From Bradyrhizobium sp. 190 (GTDB lineage: Bacteria > Pseudomonadota > Alphaproteobacteria > Rhizobiales > Xanthobacteraceae): 64,000 nucleotides of DNA. The number at the start of each line of letters is the position of its first letter. The stretch's first letter is position 1. Location: contig NZ_JADPJL010000063.1 of NCBI RefSeq assembly GCF_023073415.1, forward strand, positions 62,001 through 126,000, written 5' to 3'. The translations under genes were made by a program, and so were the position numbers. Shown piece by piece: positions 42,073 to 51,019 of this stretch. The notes beneath the pieces were generated by a model. It had not been told where the DNA came from. It made no database searches and saw only the letters and a list, made by a program, of their open reading frames with translations.

Positions 42073-42588
42073 TTATCCCCGCGTCCAGGGCTTGATCGTA
42101 TGGATTTCCCATCGACCTTTGCCGGCCTTGCAGGCAGCGCCCTGCAGCCAGCTTTCCGCACGGCCGTTGACGTAGCTCGCCAGGAAATCCCGGCAGGTGC
42201 GCCCGTCTTCCGCGGAATAGGCCTGGGACAGCGGCGTCACCGAGCCGCGCGCGCCGGTTTCCGGATTTTCCCAAGGCTGGCTGGAATCCTTGTCGCCCTT
42301 GGTCAGCACGTCGGAGGCGGCGGTGCGGGCAAAGGCGAGATCGCTCTCGGTCGGCACCGGCGCCGTGCCCGGTTGCTTGCCCAGCGAACCCGTGACGTCG
42401 GCGGCGCTCATCCTGGCGTAGGCGTCCGGGCGCGACATGCTGCAGCCGCCCGAGCCGAGACCGATCAAAATCAACGTCATCACCGCGCCGCTCGGCCCGA
42501 TCGCCGATAGGCCAACGCGTCCCCATACCCTATATAGGGCGAGCCCGTACCGGGGCTGCAACGCGCTCTGGGACGCGAACGGACGCAA
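42073..42588 (-). CDS. RT0821/Lpp0805-family surface lipoprotein
   Basis: An up to 171-residue exported protein. A hydrophobic segment (GAVMTLILIGLGSGGC) ends in a Cys that could be lipidated. The rest shows the family pattern GSVTPLSQAYSAEDGRTCRDF, then LQGAACKAGKGRWEI, with cysteines in CRDF and ACK. The start is uncertain: the TTG at the far end is only 14 bases from the divergent pdxH start, so translation may begin further in, at TTG 42561 or at ATG 42480. The role is unknown beyond surface location. Confidence 0.72.
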   Translation of the reverse strand: MRPFASQSALQPRYGLALYRVWGRVGLSAIGPSGAVMTLILIGLGSGGCSMSRPDAYARMSAADVTGSLGKQPGTAPVPTESDLAFARTAASDVLTKGDKDSSQPWENPETGARGSVTPLSQAYSAEDGRTCRDFLASYVNGRAESWLQGAACKAGKGRWEIHTIKPWTRG

Positions 42589-42602
42589 CTGGGACTCCTG
42601 CC

Positions 42603-43244
42603 ATGACGGACACGACCTCCATCAAACACCCGACACCGTTAACATCGGGTGATTTTACCGCGGCCGAGGAACCGTTTGCGCTGTTCGCCGAGTGGTTTGC
42701 GGAAGCCGTGAAGTCCGAGCCGAACGATCCGAACGCGATGGCGCTGGCAACTGTCGACCCTGACGGGCTGCCTGACGTCCGGATGGTGCTGATGAAGGGC
42801 TACGATGCGGATGGTTTCGTGTTCTACAGCCACATCGCCAGCCAGAAGGGCCGCGAACTCGCCGCAAATCCTAAGGCGGCTTTACTATTTCACTGGAAGT
42901 CGCTGCGCCGTCAGGTCCGCATCCGCGGCAACGTGTCGCCGGTGACGGATGAGGAGGCCGACGCCTATTTCGCCACGCGGCCCAAGCAGGCGCAGATCGG
43001 CGCCTGGGCCAGCAAGCAGTCGCAGCCGCTGGAGAGCCGCTTCGCCTTCGAGCAGGCGATCGCCAAGGTCGCCGCCAAATACGTGATCGGCGAAGTGCCG
43101 CGCCCGCAAGGCTGGAGCGGCTGGCGCATTCACCCCACGCGTTTCGAATTCTGGCACGACCGCCCGTTCCGCCTGCACGACCGCATCGAATTCCGCCGCG
43201 ATGCGCCGGCACAAGCCTGGAGCAAGGTGCGGCTCTATCCCTGA
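42603..43244 (+). CDS. pdxH: Pyridoxamine 5'-phosphate oxidase
   Basis: A 213-residue FMN enzyme that makes pyridoxal 5'-phosphate. The FMN-binding split barrel shows MALATVDPDGLPDVRMVLMKGYDADGF, FYSHIASQKGRELAANP and LLFHWKSLRRQVRIRG. The C-terminal WSGWRIHPTRFEFW ... RLHDRIEF carries the product and dimer residues. Normal length. Divergent from the surface lipoprotein gene. Not part of a vitamin B6 operon here. Confidence 0.95.
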   Translation: MTDTTSIKHPTPLTSGDFTAAEEPFALFAEWFAEAVKSEPNDPNAMALATVDPDGLPDVRMVLMKGYDADGFVFYSHIASQKGRELAANPKAALLFHWKSLRRQVRIRGNVSPVTDEEADAYFATRPKQAQIGAWASKQSQPLESRFAFEQAIAKVAAKYVIGEVPRPQGWSGWRIHPTRFEFWHDRPFRLHDRIEFRRDAPAQAWSKVRLYP

Positions 43245-43252
43245 TTGATTTT

Positions 43253-43341
43253 GTCATGGCCGGGCTTGACCCGGCCATCCACGACTTCCTTTCTATGCGA
43301 CCAAGCAAGACGTGGATGCCCGGGACAAGCCCGGGCATGAC
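43253..43341. repeat. CCGTCATGGCCGGG palindromic repeat, copy 2
   Basis: GTCATGGCCGGGCTTGACCC and GGGACAAGCCCGGGCATGAC form the arms around a TCCACGACTT/AAGACGTGGA core. It sits between pdxH and the next gene, 20 bases before its start. Confidence 0.75.
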
Positions 43342-43360
43342 GGAGAACGAGAGAATCTGA

Positions 43361-44113
43361 ATGCCCCCTTCATCCAACGCGCCGCGGCGCACGCTGCTCT
43401 TGACCGGCGCCAGCCGCGGCATCGGCCATGCTACCGCGATCCGGTTCTCGTCCGCCGGCTGGCGCGTCATCACCTGCTCGCGGCACGCCTTTCCGGAAGT
43501 CTGCCCGTGGGGCGCAGGCCCGGAGGATCACATCGAGGTCGACCTCGCCGACCACGCCGACACGACACGCGCGATCTCCGAGATCCGCAAGCGGCTGGAG
43601 AACGACGAACTGCATGCGCTGGTCAACAACGCCGCGATCTCGCCGAAGGCGCCGAATGGCGGCCGACTCAGCACCATGGACACCGATATCGAAACCTGGA
43701 GCCACGTGTTTCGCGTCAACTTCTTCGCGCCGATCATGATGGCGCGCGGCCTGATCGAGGAATTGAAGCACGCCAAGGGCGCGGTGGTGAACGTCACCTC
43801 GATCGCGGGCTCGCGCGTGCACCCGTTCGCGGGCGTCGCCTATGCGACCTCGAAGGCGGCACTTGCTTCACTCACACGCGAAATGGCCTCCGATTTCGGC
43901 CGCGTCGGCGTCCGCGTCAACTCGATCGCGCCGGGCGAGATCGACACCTCGATCCTGTCACCGGGCACCGAGAAGATCGTCGAGCAGCAGATTCCGATGC
44001 ACCGGCTCGGCACGCCGGACGAAGTGGCGAAGATCATCTATGTGCTGTGCACGGAAACCAGTTCCTACGTGAACGGCGCCGAGATCCACATCAACGGCGG
44101 CCAGCACGTTTAG
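43361..44113 (+). CDS. SDR-family NAD(P)-dependent oxidoreductase
   Basis: A 250-residue classical short-chain dehydrogenase. The cofactor motif TGASRGIGHATAIRF, NNAAIS, and the catalytic S and Y-x3-K (TSIAGSR, then YATSKAALA) are complete, with the C-terminal VNGAEIHINGGQ. After the second strand the sequence WRVITCSRHAF (no Asp) suggests NADP. The function is unassigned; no biosynthetic neighbour. A repeat precedes it and another follows. Confidence 0.85.
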   Translation: MPPSSNAPRRTLLLTGASRGIGHATAIRFSSAGWRVITCSRHAFPEVCPWGAGPEDHIEVDLADHADTTRAISEIRKRLENDELHALVNNAAISPKAPNGGRLSTMDTDIETWSHVFRVNFFAPIMMARGLIEELKHAKGAVVNVTSIAGSRVHPFAGVAYATSKAALASLTREMASDFGRVGVRVNSIAPGEIDTSILSPGTEKIVEQQIPMHRLGTPDEVAKIIYVLCTETSSYVNGAEIHINGGQHV

Positions 44114-44128
44114 GAAGTGACGGTCTCG

Positions 44129-44213
44129 CAGGGTGGGCAAAGCGCAGCGTGCCCACCCTTCTGTCAGCGGATCAGTGGTGGGCACGGCGCAAGCGCGCCT
44201 TTGCCCACCCTAC
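44129..44213. repeat. Palindromic intergenic repeat (GTAGGGTGGGCAAAG type), copy 2
   Basis: GGGTGGGCAAAG and CTTTGCCCACCC pair over 12 bases, with GTGCCCACC and GGTGGGCAC inside. It is the same family as 20133-20231. It separates the SDR gene from a converging small gene. Confidence 0.65.
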
Positions 44214-44229
44214 GCGACCTTCTCGCCGT

Positions 44230-44448
44230 TCACTCCGCGTAAAACTTTCGCGTCGCGGTTCGCACCGCCGTCGCGGCAACGTTGAACGTGCTCGAGCATT
44301 CGTCCTCGTTCTCGCCGTCCGCCAGCACAGCACCGCAGTGCCGGCAAAGCCGCGTCGAGAACGCCTGCGCCTTGCCAACGACGCGGCCCTGCTGATAGCG
44401 CGCAAGATCGATGACGTTGCGTGGCGACATTATGAGTTTCTCAACCAT
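44230..44448 (-). CDS. Small conserved protein with CxxC, unknown function
   Basis: A 72-residue protein (MVEKLIMSPRNVIDLARYQQ at the start) with TRLCRHCGAVLADGENEDEC, a possible zinc-binding CxxC plus a third Cys, followed by a helical tail. The ATG has GAGGA five bases upstream. I recall similar short proteins in Bradyrhizobium, but no function. Confidence 0.6.
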   Translation of the reverse strand: MVEKLIMSPRNVIDLARYQQGRVVGKAQAFSTRLCRHCGAVLADGENEDECSSTFNVAATAVRTATRKFYAE

Positions 44449-44577
44449 GGGATCCTCGCGGCCTGAGAGACACTTTATCGCAGACAAGTTTCGATCATTC
44501 GTTCAGCGCACCGCTCAAATTTTAGCGGTGGAGTTGAGTGGATCTTCGCAGGTGTGGAACGGCAAGGAACCGCTGAT

Positions 44578-45555
44578 TCACAGCCACTTCTTCCACCTGA
44601 AGAGAAAGTACGGCAGCACGGCTGCCATGAGCATCATGACCAGCGCCATCGGATAGCCGTGCGCCCATTCGAGTTCCGGCATCGCCTTGAAGTTCATGCC
44701 GTAGATCGAGGCGATCAGCGTCGGCGGCATCAGGACAACGGCCATCACCGAGAACAGCTTGATGATGTTGTTCTGCTCGAGATTGACGACGCCGAGCATG
44801 GCGTCAAGCGTGAAGGTGATCTTGTTGGAGAGATAGGACGAATGGTCGGTCAGCGAGACGACGTCGCGCTGCATGGTCTTGAGTTGCTCGCGCATGTCCT
44901 TGGACCATTTGGCGCCTTCCACCACCGCCGACAGGAAGGTGACGACACGGCCGATCGAGACCAGGCTCTCCCGGATCTTCGAAACCAGATCCCCCTTCCG
45001 CCCGATCGCGATCAGGATCTGGGAATATCGCTTGGCCTGGCCATGGCGCGCGCTTTCGGGCTCGAAAATGTCGTGGGAGACTTGGTCGACCTCGGCGCCG
45101 GCGCGCTCCAGAATGTCGGCGCAGCGGTCGATCACCGCGTCCAGCAGTTCCATCAGCACCATTTCGCCTGAGATCGCGGGCATGCATGAGCGCGCCAGCT
45201 TGTGCTCGACCAGGGCAAACGGCTTCGGCTCGTCGTAGCGCACCGTCACAAGGCGGTGGCCTGCGAGGATGAAGGTGACGGCCGTGGTCTTCGGCATGTC
45301 GGTGTCGGATTGGCACATCAGCGTCGCCGTCATGTAGCGGGCGCTGTTTTCGATATAGAGCCGGCTGGAAATCTCGATTTCCTGCATGTCCTCCCGGGTC
45401 GGTATCGCGATCCCGGCCAGCCGCTCGACGGCGCGGTCCTCCTCCAGCGTTGGATTCAACAGGTCGATCCAGACCGCATTGTCCGGCAGCGCCGCCGGAT
45501 CCGCGGCGGTGAGCTTCTTCAGGGTGGATTCGGAGGGAACAAACACCGAAAACAT
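44578..45555 (-). CDS. corA: CorA-family magnesium/cobalt transporter
   Basis: A 325-residue pentameric Mg2+ channel. The large N-terminal cytosolic domain (FSVFVPSESTLKKL onward) is followed by the long stalk helix and two C-terminal transmembrane helices (LFSVMAVVLMPPTLIASIYGMNF, then GYPMALVMMLMAAVLPYFLF). The selectivity motif GMN is present in YGMNF. The ATG giving MFSVFVPSE has GGAG six bases upstream; the longer frame passes through a repeat. Single gene. Confidence 0.92.
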   Translation of the reverse strand: MFSVFVPSESTLKKLTAADPAALPDNAVWIDLLNPTLEEDRAVERLAGIAIPTREDMQEIEISSRLYIENSARYMTATLMCQSDTDMPKTTAVTFILAGHRLVTVRYDEPKPFALVEHKLARSCMPAISGEMVLMELLDAVIDRCADILERAGAEVDQVSHDIFEPESARHGQAKRYSQILIAIGRKGDLVSKIRESLVSIGRVVTFLSAVVEGAKWSKDMREQLKTMQRDVVSLTDHSSYLSNKITFTLDAMLGVVNLEQNNIIKLFSVMAVVLMPPTLIASIYGMNFKAMPELEWAHGYPMALVMMLMAAVLPYFLFRWKKWL

Positions 45556-45589
45556 GGGCAACTCCGGAACGGGGCAGCAGTCTCTCGTC

Positions 45590-45662
45590 TTGACGCGCTT
45601 TCTTGACGCGAACCGGTACCCACCCCGGATCAAGTCTGGGGCAGGCTTTCGCTTGAAAACGC
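45590..45662. repeat. TTGACGCG-type intergenic repeat, copy 2
   Basis: TTGACGCGCTTTCTTGACGC continues to GAACCGGTACCCACCCCGGA and then ends GCTTGAAAACGCT. The interior has CCCCGGAT...TCTGGGG pairing. It is closely like 51377-51450 (in reverse) and less like 31985-32038, which lacks the middle CCCGG block. Confidence 0.65.
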
Positions 45663-46000
45663 TACAGCACCCAGCGGCACTAAAGCCGATTCTGGCAAGT
45701 GCTTCATGACTGGCGCATTAACCGCCGATCCATATTTGCGGCGGCGGAGTGGCGTTTATGGCGGTGGGGTGGCATCGGCGCGGCCCCGATTTGGCCCCGG
45801 CGCCACCCTTGCCCAGAAATCAACAGGAACTCGCAAATTTTGCGGCACAAAAGTCACAGCCGGCCTTCCGCAGCGCCGAAGGGGCGCGCAAATGCTGGCA
45901 TAAGCGCCGGTTTTTGCGGATAATGCGCTTAATGGAATCGTCGCGTTTTTGATGCAACATTTGTTGCTGCGAACGCAATACTTTCGATTGGAAGTGTACC
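45663..46000. other. Non-coding gap upstream of the L,D-transpeptidase
   Basis: No gene seen in this 338-base stretch; short frames on both strands lack ribosome sites. AT-richer sequence near 45930-45990 probably holds the promoter of the transpeptidase, which has GGAAG six bases before its ATG. Confidence 0.35.
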
Positions 46001-46690
46001 ATGTCGTCGCTGAAAGTAATCCTGGGGTTGATCGCCGCCGGCCTTGCATTGTCCGGCTGTATGCCGGCAACCACCTATCAGGCTGCTCCTGAAGCCACCC
46101 TCAAGCCGAACGACAAGGCCCAGCTTGCCAAGGCGCGCTACGCCGCGGTCAAGCCGGCAGAGCCGTTCCGCCGCGCCATTGTCGACTATCACCGCAAGGA
46201 ACTGGCCGGCACCATCGTCGTCGATTCCGATAACCACTATCTCTATCTGGTTCAGGATGGTGGCAAGGCGATCCGGTATGGCGTCACCGTCGGCGAGGAA
46301 GCCCTCGCCTTCTCCGGGATCGCCAAAGTCGGTAACATGGCGGAATGGCCGAAATGGACGCCCACGGCCGATATCCATAAGCGCATCGAAGGCCTCCCGG
46401 CCTCGGTACCCGGCGGGGTCGACAATCCGCTCGGCGCCCGCGCGCTCTATCTCTATCAGGGCAACAAGGACACGCTGTTCCGCATCCACGGCACCAACCA
46501 GCCGGAATATATCGGCGCCTCGATCTCCTCGGGCTGCATCCGCATGACCAACGAGGACGTCATCGACCTCTACAGCCGGGTGAAGCAGGGTACGGTCGTC
46601 GTCGTGCTCGAGCCCAAGCAGGGCGACTCGCCGTTCAATTCCAAGATGGCGCTGCAGGGCGGCGGCAGCAGCGGCCCGATGCCGCAATAG
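46001..46690 (+). CDS. L,D-transpeptidase (YkuD) lipoprotein
   Basis: A 229-residue envelope protein. The lipoprotein leader MSSLKVILGLIAAGLALSGC ends in the lipobox Cys20. The YkuD domain covers about residues 65-205, with the catalytic FRIHGTNQPEYIG and SSGCIRMTNEDVIDL (Cys nucleophile and Arg). It would cross-link peptidoglycan 3-3 or attach proteins to it. GGAAG before the ATG supports the start. A strong terminator follows 48 bases after the stop. Confidence 0.92.
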   Translation: MSSLKVILGLIAAGLALSGCMPATTYQAAPEATLKPNDKAQLAKARYAAVKPAEPFRRAIVDYHRKELAGTIVVDSDNHYLYLVQDGGKAIRYGVTVGEEALAFSGIAKVGNMAEWPKWTPTADIHKRIEGLPASVPGGVDNPLGARALYLYQGNKDTLFRIHGTNQPEYIGASISSGCIRMTNEDVIDLYSRVKQGTVVVVLEPKQGDSPFNSKMALQGGGSSGPMPQ

Positions 46691-46733
46691 ACGATGCCGT
46701 AGTAGCCGACGCCGGTTATACCGCAGTCGAAGA

Positions 46734-47894
46734 TCAAGAGCGCCGGTTTTGCCGGCGCTTTTTCTTTGCAGGCTTCTCCTCGCGTGGCGGCTCGGCCTCC
46801 TCCGGTTTCTCGGCATCCGAGTTTTCAGCGTCCGGCTTCGCATCGCGCTTGGCGTCAGACTTCGCATTGGACTTCGCGTCAGATTTGGAGTCGTCCGGTT
46901 TGGCGGCGACCTCGCGCGGCGGCGCTTCGTCGGGCCGCTCGGCCGGCAATAGCGGCGCTTTCTGCGGCAGCGGGTCCCACACGTCCCACTGGCAGATCCG
47001 GTAATTGTTGCGCCGTTCCATCAGGTCGAGATGGATGTGATCCTCGTGGTACCAGTCCGAGCCTGGACCCAGCACCGTCGAGAACCGCGTGCAGGCGGAA
47101 TGCAGCACACTCTCGCGCAATCCCCGCGGCACGGTGCGGTCGGTCAGCGAGATCAAGCTGCCGTCGGCGAACTTGAAGGCGCGAACGTCGACCGCGTTGG
47201 CGCGGCCATGCTCGGAGAGCTTGGCGCCTGCGATTCGGTTGCGGCCGCGGCACTCGTACGAATCGAAATTGTCGAGATCGGAGACGGCGCTGCCGAGGCG
47301 CTCCGCCAGCGGCGCGATATCGTTGCGGATCCACCCGGCCAGCGCAGACGCCATGGTACAGCGCAGGATCGCCGCCGGCTTCACCGAAACCTGCCGCTTG
47401 TTCGGCAGCACGATCGCCTCCAGCCGCACCAAATCCTCGCCGCCGCAGCCGCCGGCGCCCTTGATGTCGGGAATGCTGGGCGCGATCGCGATGGCCTCCG
47501 TCAGCGCCAGCCGGCAGGCCGATGGCTGTGGCGTGGGCTGCGGCGCTGGCGTGGCCTGCTGGTCAGGCTTGCCGTTCGGGGAAGACGCCTGCTGCTCCTT
47601 GTCCGGCTTGCCGCGCTCGGCCGAAGGGGCCTCAGACGGGCGCGGCTTCGGCAGCGGCACCACCGCCTTGGATAGCGGCTCCGCCGCACGGCGCGTCGTC
47701 GGGCGCGGCCTTGGCGATAGATCCCTGAACAGGTCGTCCCACGGCGCGGCGCGAGACCGTTTCGCCGCCCAGGCCGGCTCGACTGGCATGCCAATCAGGA
47801 TCGCCACCGCGGCAACGGTAACCATTGCCGCTCCAATGCGACGAAAGGCGCCATAAGCCCATTTTCGGCTTGCGTTCTGCGCGGTAAAGTTCAT
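46734..47894 (-). CDS. Extensin-like C-terminal domain (Extensin_C) exported protein
   Basis: A 386-residue protein. The signal or anchor helix is at residues about 20-45 (AAMVTVAAVAILIGMPVEPAWA), then a Pro-rich linker. The Extensin_C domain spans roughly residues 125-315 with CRLALTEAIAIAPS, GAGGCGGEDLV, HGRANAVDVRAFKF and WYHEDHIHLDLMERRNNY. The HxxxxxxD and HxH pattern in the last blocks resembles M15-type zinc sites. A charged tail follows with SDAKSNAKSDAKRDAKPDA repeats and a Lys/Arg end. The function is unknown; cell-wall interaction is plausible. It converges on the L,D-transpeptidase gene. Confidence 0.87.
   Translation of the reverse strand: MNFTAQNASRKWAYGAFRRIGAAMVTVAAVAILIGMPVEPAWAAKRSRAAPWDDLFRDLSPRPRPTTRRAAEPLSKAVVPLPKPRPSEAPSAERGKPDKEQQASSPNGKPDQQATPAPQPTPQPSACRLALTEAIAIAPSIPDIKGAGGCGGEDLVRLEAIVLPNKRQVSVKPAAILRCTMASALAGWIRNDIAPLAERLGSAVSDLDNFDSYECRGRNRIAGAKLSEHGRANAVDVRAFKFADGSLISLTDRTVPRGLRESVLHSACTRFSTVLGPGSDWYHEDHIHLDLMERRNNYRICQWDVWDPLPQKAPLLPAERPDEAPPREVAAKPDDSKSDAKSNAKSDAKRDAKPDAENSDAEKPEEAEPPREEKPAKKKRRQNRRS
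46739..46763 (+). terminator. Intrinsic terminator of the L,D-transpeptidase gene, inside the converging gene
   Basis: AGCGCCGG and CCGGCGCT form an eight-pair stem around a TTTTG loop, followed by TTTTTCTTT. It lies within the last codons of the opposite-strand extensin-like gene, so the C-terminal residues of that protein are constrained by this signal. Confidence 0.75.
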
Positions 47895-47980
47895 GTCAAT
47901 TCCATGAACCCACCCCGCGATCCGCCCGTACAGTCGGCGGATCGTGCGGCAACGAACAAAACCATCGGAGGGAAGTGCGT

Positions 47981-49609
47981 ATGCTCGGATTGATGCAAGA
48001 CTGGCCTTTGCTGTGCCATCGGATTATCGAACACGCGGCGAAGTATCACGGCACGCAAGAGGTCGTCACGCGGTCGGTCGAAGGCCCCATTCATCGCACC
48101 AATTACGCCGAAATTCATGCACGCGCACTGAAAGTATCGCAACGGCTGGATCGCGACGGCATCAAGCTCGGTGACCGCGTCGCCACTATCGCCTGGAATA
48201 CCTGGCGCCATCTCGAAGCCTGGTACGGCATCATGGGAATCGGCGCGATCTGCCATACTGTCAATCCGCGGCTGTTCCCCGACCAGATCGCCTGGATCAT
48301 CAACCACGCGCAGGACCGCGTGGTCATGATCGACATCACCTTCGTGCCGATCCTGGAAAAGATCGCCGCCAGCCTGACGAGCGTCGAGCGCTACATCGTG
48401 CTGACCGACAAGGCCCACATGCCGCAGACCACGCTGAAGAACGCGGTCGCCTATGAGGACTGGATCGCGGAAGCCGACGGCAAGTTCACGTGGAAGGATT
48501 TTGACGAAAATACCGCAGCCGCGATGTGCTACACCTCGGGCACCACGGGCGATCCGAAGGGCGTATTGTATTCGCACCGCTCCAACGTGCTGCACGGGTT
48601 AATGGCCAACAATGTCGACGCTCTCGGCACCAGCGCCGCCGAGACAATGCTGCCGGTGGTGCCGTTGTTCCATGCCAACAGCTGGGGCATCGCATTCTCC
48701 GCGCCTTCGATGGGCACCAAGCTCGTGATGCCGGGCGCCAAGCTCGACGGTGCTTCGGTCTATGAACTTCTCGACACCGAGAAGGTCACGCACACCGCCG
48801 GCGTGCCGACGGTGTGGCTGATGCTGCTCAACCACATGGCGGCCGGCAATCTGAAGCTGCCCCATCTGAAGAGCGTGGTGTGCGGCGGCTCGGCGATGCC
48901 ACGATCGATGATCAAGGCGTTCGTCGACATGGGCGTTCGCGTGCGCCACGCCTGGGGCATGACCGAGATGAGCCCGATCGGCACCGTCGCCGCGCTGAAG
49001 CCGCCGTTTGCCGAACTCACCGGCGAGGAACGGCTCGACATCCTGCAGACCCAGGGCTATCCGCCGTTCGGCGTCGAGATGAAGATCACCGACGATGCCG
49101 GCAAGGATTTGCCGTGGGACGGCAAGACCTTTGGCCGCCTCAAGGTGGCCGGCCCCGCGGTCGCCAAGGCCTATTTCAAGGTCAATACGGATATTCTCGA
49201 CGATGAAGGCTTCTTCGACACCGGCGACGTCGCGACGATCGACGCGCACGGCTACATGCGGATCACCGACCGCTCCAAGGACGTCATCAAGTCCGGCGGC
49301 GAATGGATTTCATCGATCGATCTGGAGAACCTCGCGGTCGGCCATCCCGCGGTCGCGGAAGCCGCCGTTATCGGCATCTATCATCCCAAATGGGACGAGC
49401 GTCCGCTCCTCATCATCCAGCTCAAGGCCGGCCAGCAGGCGACGCGCGAGGACATCCTGAAATTCATGGACGGCAAGATCGCCAAATGGTGGATGCCCGA
49501 CGACGTAGCTTTCGTCGACGGCATTCCCCACACCGCGACCGGCAAGATCCTGAAGACCGCGCTGCGCGACCAGTTCAAGAGTTACCGCTTCCCGAACGCA
49601 GCGGCGTGA
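47981..49609 (+). CDS. Acyl-CoA synthetase / AMP-dependent ligase
   Basis: A 542-residue ANL-superfamily ligase activating a fatty or aromatic acid with ATP and CoA. The P-loop-like motif is CYTSGTTGDPKGVLYSHRS. The central HAWGMTEMSPIGTV is the A5-type motif, and the C-terminal motifs are DTGDVATIDAHGYMRITDRSKD, KSGGEWISSIDLEN and TGKILKTALRDQF with the catalytic Lys. Medium- to long-chain fatty-acid specificity is typical of this length and sequence. The ATG has GGAGG nine bases upstream; a GTG two codons earlier is too close to it. Divergent from the extensin-like gene. Confidence 0.9.
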   Translation: MLGLMQDWPLLCHRIIEHAAKYHGTQEVVTRSVEGPIHRTNYAEIHARALKVSQRLDRDGIKLGDRVATIAWNTWRHLEAWYGIMGIGAICHTVNPRLFPDQIAWIINHAQDRVVMIDITFVPILEKIAASLTSVERYIVLTDKAHMPQTTLKNAVAYEDWIAEADGKFTWKDFDENTAAAMCYTSGTTGDPKGVLYSHRSNVLHGLMANNVDALGTSAAETMLPVVPLFHANSWGIAFSAPSMGTKLVMPGAKLDGASVYELLDTEKVTHTAGVPTVWLMLLNHMAAGNLKLPHLKSVVCGGSAMPRSMIKAFVDMGVRVRHAWGMTEMSPIGTVAALKPPFAELTGEERLDILQTQGYPPFGVEMKITDDAGKDLPWDGKTFGRLKVAGPAVAKAYFKVNTDILDDEGFFDTGDVATIDAHGYMRITDRSKDVIKSGGEWISSIDLENLAVGHPAVAEAAVIGIYHPKWDERPLLIIQLKAGQQATREDILKFMDGKIAKWWMPDDVAFVDGIPHTATGKILKTALRDQFKSYRFPNAAA

Positions 49610-49628
49610 GGCCTGCCCTGAAAACGCG

Positions 49629-49660
49629 AAGGCCGCTTCCCACAAACGGAAAGCGGCCTT
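49629..49660. terminator. Perfect hairpin between converging genes
   Basis: AAGGCCGCTT and AAGCGGCCTT pair over ten bases around CCCACAAACGGA, 20 bases after the ligase stop. On the minus strand it is followed by TTCGCGTTTTC. It may serve both the ligase gene and the converging gene. Confidence 0.55.
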
Positions 49661-49732
49661 CCTGAAGCTCATGCCTGCGCAGATCGATCACGATCCGGTT
49701 CAATCCGACCGGATCGGCTGCCGTCTATCCCC

Positions 49733-51019
49733 TCAGCGCAGCGCCAGCGCCTCCAGCTTTCGCTGCGCGTCGGGTTCGCCCCATTCCTTTGCCCGCTGAT
49801 ACCACGTGCGGGCCTGCGCGATATCCGCCAGCGGACCGTCGGCGCCGATCTGCCTGAGTAACGCCGGATCATAGGTCGTGCCGACGAGCAAGGCTGCCCG
49901 CGCATCCCGCGCCTCGGCGCCGCGCATCAGCAACAGCCGCGCCGACTGGACGTCGCCGCTGGCGAGCAGAACCTGTCCGCGTTTGATCAGGCCGGCGACT
50001 TCCCTCGGATCGAGGCTGCGCACGACCTCCGTCTGCCGCGGGGCGGGCATCGCCGACGGCACGGCCGCGGCCACGGCGACCGGCGGCGCCACAGCGACTG
50101 GCGGCGCCACGGCGACCGGCGGCGGCACGGCAACTGGTGGCTGCACGGCCACCGGCGGCGCCACGGACATTGGCGGCGGCGCCACGGCGATCCTTGGCGG
50201 CTGCGCGACCGCGGCAAGGCTTGGCGCTGCCGCCCAGGTCAGCCGCGTGGAGGTGCCGGTGAGAGCCACGCCGTTACCGTCACGCAATTCCGCCGTGACC
50301 AGCATCTGGCCGGTGAATCCTTCGGGCGGAATGACCGAAACGCCGGAAATCTCCGTCGCCGGCACGCGCCACTCACTGGAACCGCTACGCTTGCCGGACG
50401 TCAGCCGTGAGCCGGCAGTCAGTCCGTTGATGGATACGAACGCGCCGGGCGGCGGAGCGCCGACGTGAATTCCGAGCGGCACGGGATCGTTGGTGAAGCC
50501 GCTGCCGTCCTGCACGGCCAGGGTCGCCGTGCGCTTCGCTGGCGGCGCCGGCTGCGGCGCCGGGGTGACCGACGATTTTACCGACTGCCAGGCAGCCGCA
50601 AGCGACGCGCTGTCCTGACCGGCGGGGCGTTGCGAAGACGGAATGGCCATGACGAGAAGCGTCGCGATGCTCGCCGCAATCGCCACCGCAATCGAGAAGC
50701 GGATGACCTGCTGGAGCAGCGCGCGCCGACCCGACAGGTCGCGGAGCACGGATGGCGCTTCGACCGGCGCCACGTCCCTCGCCTCCTGCATGGCCTGCGC
50801 AACCGCTTTGGTGAACATTTCGGAATCCTGGCGGCGTGGAGGCTTGCCAAATGGTTGCAGGGACGGTCCTTCCGTCGGCATTCGCGGACGCCACCCATCG
50901 TTGTTCTGCATGAGCGCCGGGCTCGGCTGCTCGCTGGTCGTCCGATCCCTCAGTTCGCGCGGCGCGTAATATTCCGGATCGTTCGGTCCGACAGATCCTT
51001 CGTGCTTTGAATCACTCAT
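49733..51019 (-). CDS. Membrane protein with PPVAV repeats and a SEL1/TPR-like end
   Basis: A 428-residue protein. The cytosolic N-terminus of about 105 residues precedes one transmembrane helix (FSIAVAIAASIATLLVMAIP). The periplasmic part has a beta-sandwich-like region (FTNDPVPLGIHVGAPPPGAF). Then come perfect and near-perfect PPVAV and PPPVAVAPPVAV repeats. The final 100 residues contain IKRGQVLLASGDVQSARLLL and TWYQRAKEWGEPDAQRKLEA, SEL1/TPR-like helices. No enzymatic motif. The ATG start giving MSDSKHEG is uncertain; a GTG three codons earlier is closer to a G-rich ribosome site. Confidence 0.68.
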   Translation of the reverse strand: MSDSKHEGSVGPNDPEYYAPRELRDRTTSEQPSPALMQNNDGWRPRMPTEGPSLQPFGKPPRRQDSEMFTKAVAQAMQEARDVAPVEAPSVLRDLSGRRALLQQVIRFSIAVAIAASIATLLVMAIPSSQRPAGQDSASLAAAWQSVKSSVTPAPQPAPPAKRTATLAVQDGSGFTNDPVPLGIHVGAPPPGAFVSINGLTAGSRLTSGKRSGSSEWRVPATEISGVSVIPPEGFTGQMLVTAELRDGNGVALTGTSTRLTWAAAPSLAAVAQPPRIAVAPPPMSVAPPVAVQPPVAVPPPVAVAPPVAVAPPVAVAAAVPSAMPAPRQTEVVRSLDPREVAGLIKRGQVLLASGDVQSARLLLMRGAEARDARAALLVGTTYDPALLRQIGADGPLADIAQARTWYQRAKEWGEPDAQRKLEALALR

